Below are positions 61,770-64,000 of a DNA stretch of 64,000 nucleotides, in pieces. The notes beneath the pieces are model-generated. The model made no database searches. It was not told where the DNA came from and was given only the letters and a program-made list of their open reading frames with translations. The translations under genes and the position numbers were made by a program. How positions within the stretch are numbered: position 1 is the first letter of the stretch; each line of letters opens with the position of its first letter. Origin of the DNA: Latrodectus hesperus (taxonomy: Eukaryota > Arthropoda > Arachnida > Araneae > Theridiidae); contig CM075860.1 in NCBI GenBank assembly GCA_037975125.1, forward strand, positions 22,863,274 through 22,927,273, in the 5' to 3' direction.

Positions 61770-62665
61770 GAGAAGAAAATAAAGAAGAGGACAGTTCAGT
61801 AGGGTACCTCGAGATTGTGACACCCGTGTTTACCTAAAGAAGACAAACAATCTGAATGGTTCTTAATGCCACATACGTAGGGTAATAATTTGAAATTCTG
61901 ATGTTTGAAGAAATTCAAATCCATTTTTATACATTTGTCATTCATTTTGTTTCCCATCTCTATGAAGTACTGCTGTCACTTTCATATGAAGCTACTTCTG
62001 GGAATTGCATAATTTTAAATATCAAACTATAATATAAAAAATTAGGCGTCGTTTTATGTTATTAAAACAGTCACATATTACAAAATGATTAATTTAGTGC
62101 CAAACTCGACGTTTTCTTAAATTGCTAATTTTTTAATTTAACTTTTCTTAGTTAAATTTAAGTTTTCACAATGGAACATAGTACACATGTTTCAATGATT
62201 TTGCTGTGTAAGATTCCTGACTAATATAACTATTTTCTGTACATTGAGAACTTTGTCAGATAATGTACACCAAATATTTTAATTTTATGATGCTTATTTT
62301 GGAATTCTTCCAAGACTATATTATAACTTGTATTCTTCAAAAAATTATTTTTATATTTTTTGTAATGTTTTCTATAAATATATGATATAGTTAATTGTAT
62401 AATTAGAAAACCTATATTTCACATATACATTATCTTCAATTTGCTTAAATATTTCGTAAAACCATTTAGGTCCAAATTTACAAAAATTTACTTTTATCTA
62501 TCACAAGAATGGAGTGTATTTTATATTTAATTACTTTAAGAGGATAGTTAGTTATTTATTTCCGAACTATTATTATCACCAAATTACCAAAAATACTATA
62601 TATTAAAACCAAATTTATGTCAAAACTTACAAAAAGTTTACTTTTATCTATTACAATTGTTTATT
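61770..62665. other. Intron sequence, no feature recognised
   Basis: AT-rich. Confidence 0.45.
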
Positions 62666-62669
62666 CATA

Positions 62670-63415
62670 GCGACTCCCGACGGCGTTACAAAACTGAATA
62701 CGAGAAACCCAAACTTTTGTTCTGTCTTTAGATCGGAATTGATAGCCATTGACGAGGCCCTAAAATTTATGATCTCGATTAGCAGCACTTGCGACATCTG
62801 GATTTACTCAGACAGCAGGAGCTCCATTCAATACCTAAGCAGATGGAGATGCATTAATGACAGGCTCGGCATGGACATTGTAAACAATCTTAAGAGTTAC
62901 TCTTCACATAATGACATTCATCTACAGTGGATTCCCACCCATGTGGACCTCCACTTCAATGACTTAGCCGATGAATTGGCTAAGGAGGGCTCTGCTGAAA
63001 CAACTGAAAATGGTGGACTACTGACGTTTAGTGAAATTTTCTCAAAGGTCAAAGCCGAAAACAGCAAGACTTGGAGGATCTCACCTACTCATGACTGGTA
63101 CGAATAAAACCATCCTGGGGCTGCCCTGGAGCTGAAGGGCAATAGAAAATTGCAAACCACCATTACCAGGCTCATTACTGGACATACTCGCACCCTTACA
63201 TTCGTTCAGGGTCAGAAGGTGTTCCCTGTGTTCCTCAGGTGTAATTTCCACCAAGCTTCTCCGGACCATCTGCTCTCCTGTTTGGGTTTGGAGAAGAGAG
63301 ATCTTTTTGAAAACCCTACGCTGGTTTGGGACTTTCTCTGGGCGAACGATATACTGGACTTGGTCTAGATTGTACTAGATCAAGAGGAATAAAGAACAAC
63401 AACAACAACAATTGT
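62670..63415 (+). pseudogene. LINE 3' end: RNase H and C-terminal module, 5'-truncated
   Basis: One nearly open reading gives an RNase H with SELIAIDEALKF (Glu), DIWIYSDSRSSIQYLS (Asp, SDS) and LQWIPTHVDLHFNDLADELA (His/Asp). The usual G of the GN.AD motif is changed. A stop at about 63105 and a frame change precede LQTTITRLITGHTRTLTFVQ, then FHQASPDHLLSCLGLEKRDL and a terminal ANDILDLV. It ends aacaacaacaacaacaa. Start of homology is about 62670, consistent with 5' truncation by incomplete reverse transcription. Least decayed of the LINE 3' ends here. Confidence 0.78.
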
Positions 63416-63419
63416 TTAT

Positions 63420-63790
63420 TCTATATTAAATTACTTTTAAGTGAATATAATTATTTATTCTCATAAAATAATTTTAATTGGAAACAAATTTATTTTAATT
63501 TATATGCATTTGCAACATTATTTCAAAATTTTTATGGTGGTGTCATTTTTTACAACAAAAGAAACCATAATTTTTTTCTAAGACTTCAATGATCGATAGT
63601 ACTCTAAAATTTCAGTACCTATTTGACACCTTTAAGAAAAAATAAGTAACAGAAATTGTTCATTGAAAGAATTGTTTCAAGTTTCAAGATCCTGTGAATT
63701 TAAAATTCTAATAATATTTATGTAATGAAAATTTAAAATCTATTCGATATATTTTTATAAAGAGTGTACTTAATGTATAATTCTTTTATA
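63420..63790. other. End of second HisCl intron
   Basis: AT-rich, no feature, up to the acceptor at 63793. Confidence 0.45.
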
Positions 63791-63793
63791 CAG

Positions 63794-63876
63794 GTTAACT
63801 TTACTGTTATCGTGTGCTATGAAATTTGAAGCTTATCCTCATGACACTCAAATTTGCACAATGAAAATTGAAAGTT
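63794..63876 (+). CDS. Cys-loop chloride channel (HisCl-like), internal exon c: the Cys-loop
   Basis: An 83-bp exon with acceptor tttatacag at 63793 and donor gtaagt at 63877. The first base completes the lysine codon split from the exon at 43787. It then reads LTLLLSCAMKFEAYPHDTQI followed by CTMKIES. Two cysteines separated by exactly 13 residues, with the YPHD turn, define the signature disulfide loop of the superfamily. CAMKF and YPHDTQ are recalled as typical of histamine-gated chloride channels (GluCl usually has CPMNL and YPLD). The exon ends with one base of the next codon. The remaining extracellular domain, four membrane segments and M3-M4 loop must lie beyond the right edge. The preceding intron is 19,780 bp. 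Confidence 0.92.
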
Positions 63877-63985
63877 GTAAGTATTTAAAAATATCATTCT
63901 GCATGTAGTCATGAAGAAACTTATTTTAATTAACAAAGTTATATGCATATATATTATGTACATGTACACGTATAATATAATATAA

Positions 63986-64000
63986 TACACACACACACAC
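63986..64000. repeat. (AC)n microsatellite running off the window
   Basis: acacacacacac at the right edge. Confidence 0.85.

Overview
This is an AT-rich, intron-dominated eukaryotic window, most likely from an arthropod and probably a spider. The evidence is spliced exons with canonical GT/AG borders, long (TA)n microsatellites, many tRNA-headed SINEs with (CAA)n tails, Jockey-like non-LTR retrotransposon relics, Tc1/mariner/hAT relics and one young Ty3/gypsy element. The spider assignment rests on recalled similarity of the LINE and SINE families and is inference.

The only convincing host gene is on the + strand. It is a Cys-loop ligand-gated chloride channel that most resembles arthropod histamine-gated channels (HisCl). 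Three coding exons are visible at 4919-4986, 43787-44013 and 63794-63876. Their reading phases agree. They encode the beta1-beta2 region, the loop D/loop A/loop E stretch, and the Cys-loop. The gene enters from the left and leaves to the right, so nearly all of the window is two introns of 38,800 and 19,780 bp.

Layout. 1-1130: decayed Tc1 transposon with a SINE fragment inside it. 2468-2783: (TA)n. 3805-4179: 5S-like SINE. 4919: HisCl exon. 6627-12953: near-intact Ty3/gypsy element with two LTRs, gag, protease, a 963-codon RT-RNase H-integrase frame and a 4-bp target duplication. 13-20 kb: SINEs and unassigned sequence. 19.9-21.1 kb: minus-strand LINE RT/RNase H relic. 21.5-23.2 kb: hAT relic split by a SINE. 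23.4-25.1 kb: SINE/LINE cluster. 27-33 kb: SINE cluster, a mariner relic and a perfect 17-bp palindrome. 34.6-36.65 kb: three LINE 3' ends and a SINE tail. 37.1 and 39.5 kb: (TA)n. 39.4-40.2 kb: mariner and Tc1 relics. 40.4-43.0 kb: 3'-truncated LINE with ORF1, endonuclease and start of RT. 43.8 kb: HisCl exon. 44.8 kb: chimeric SINE. 46-48.6 kb: large (TA)n arrays and a 28-bp hairpin. 49.2 kb: SINE. 51.7-52.3 kb: hAT-type non-autonomous element with an 8-bp TSD. 53.4 kb: possible nested exon with a signal peptide. 54.2-54.6 kb: SINE with two tRNA-like modules. 56.7-57.4 kb: microsatellite with a chimeric SINE inside. 58.9-63.4 kb: MITE-like repeat, LINE 5' region/ORF1 and a LINE 3' end. 63.8 kb: HisCl exon.

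The most notable pattern is modular SINE evolution. At least three unrelated heads (two tRNA-like, one 5S-rRNA-like) share one 3' body ending in (CAA)n. A head-swapped chimera occurs three times with the same junction, and two copies have clear target-site duplications. LINE 3' ends in the same introns also finish in CAA-type tails, which suggests shared mobilisation machinery.
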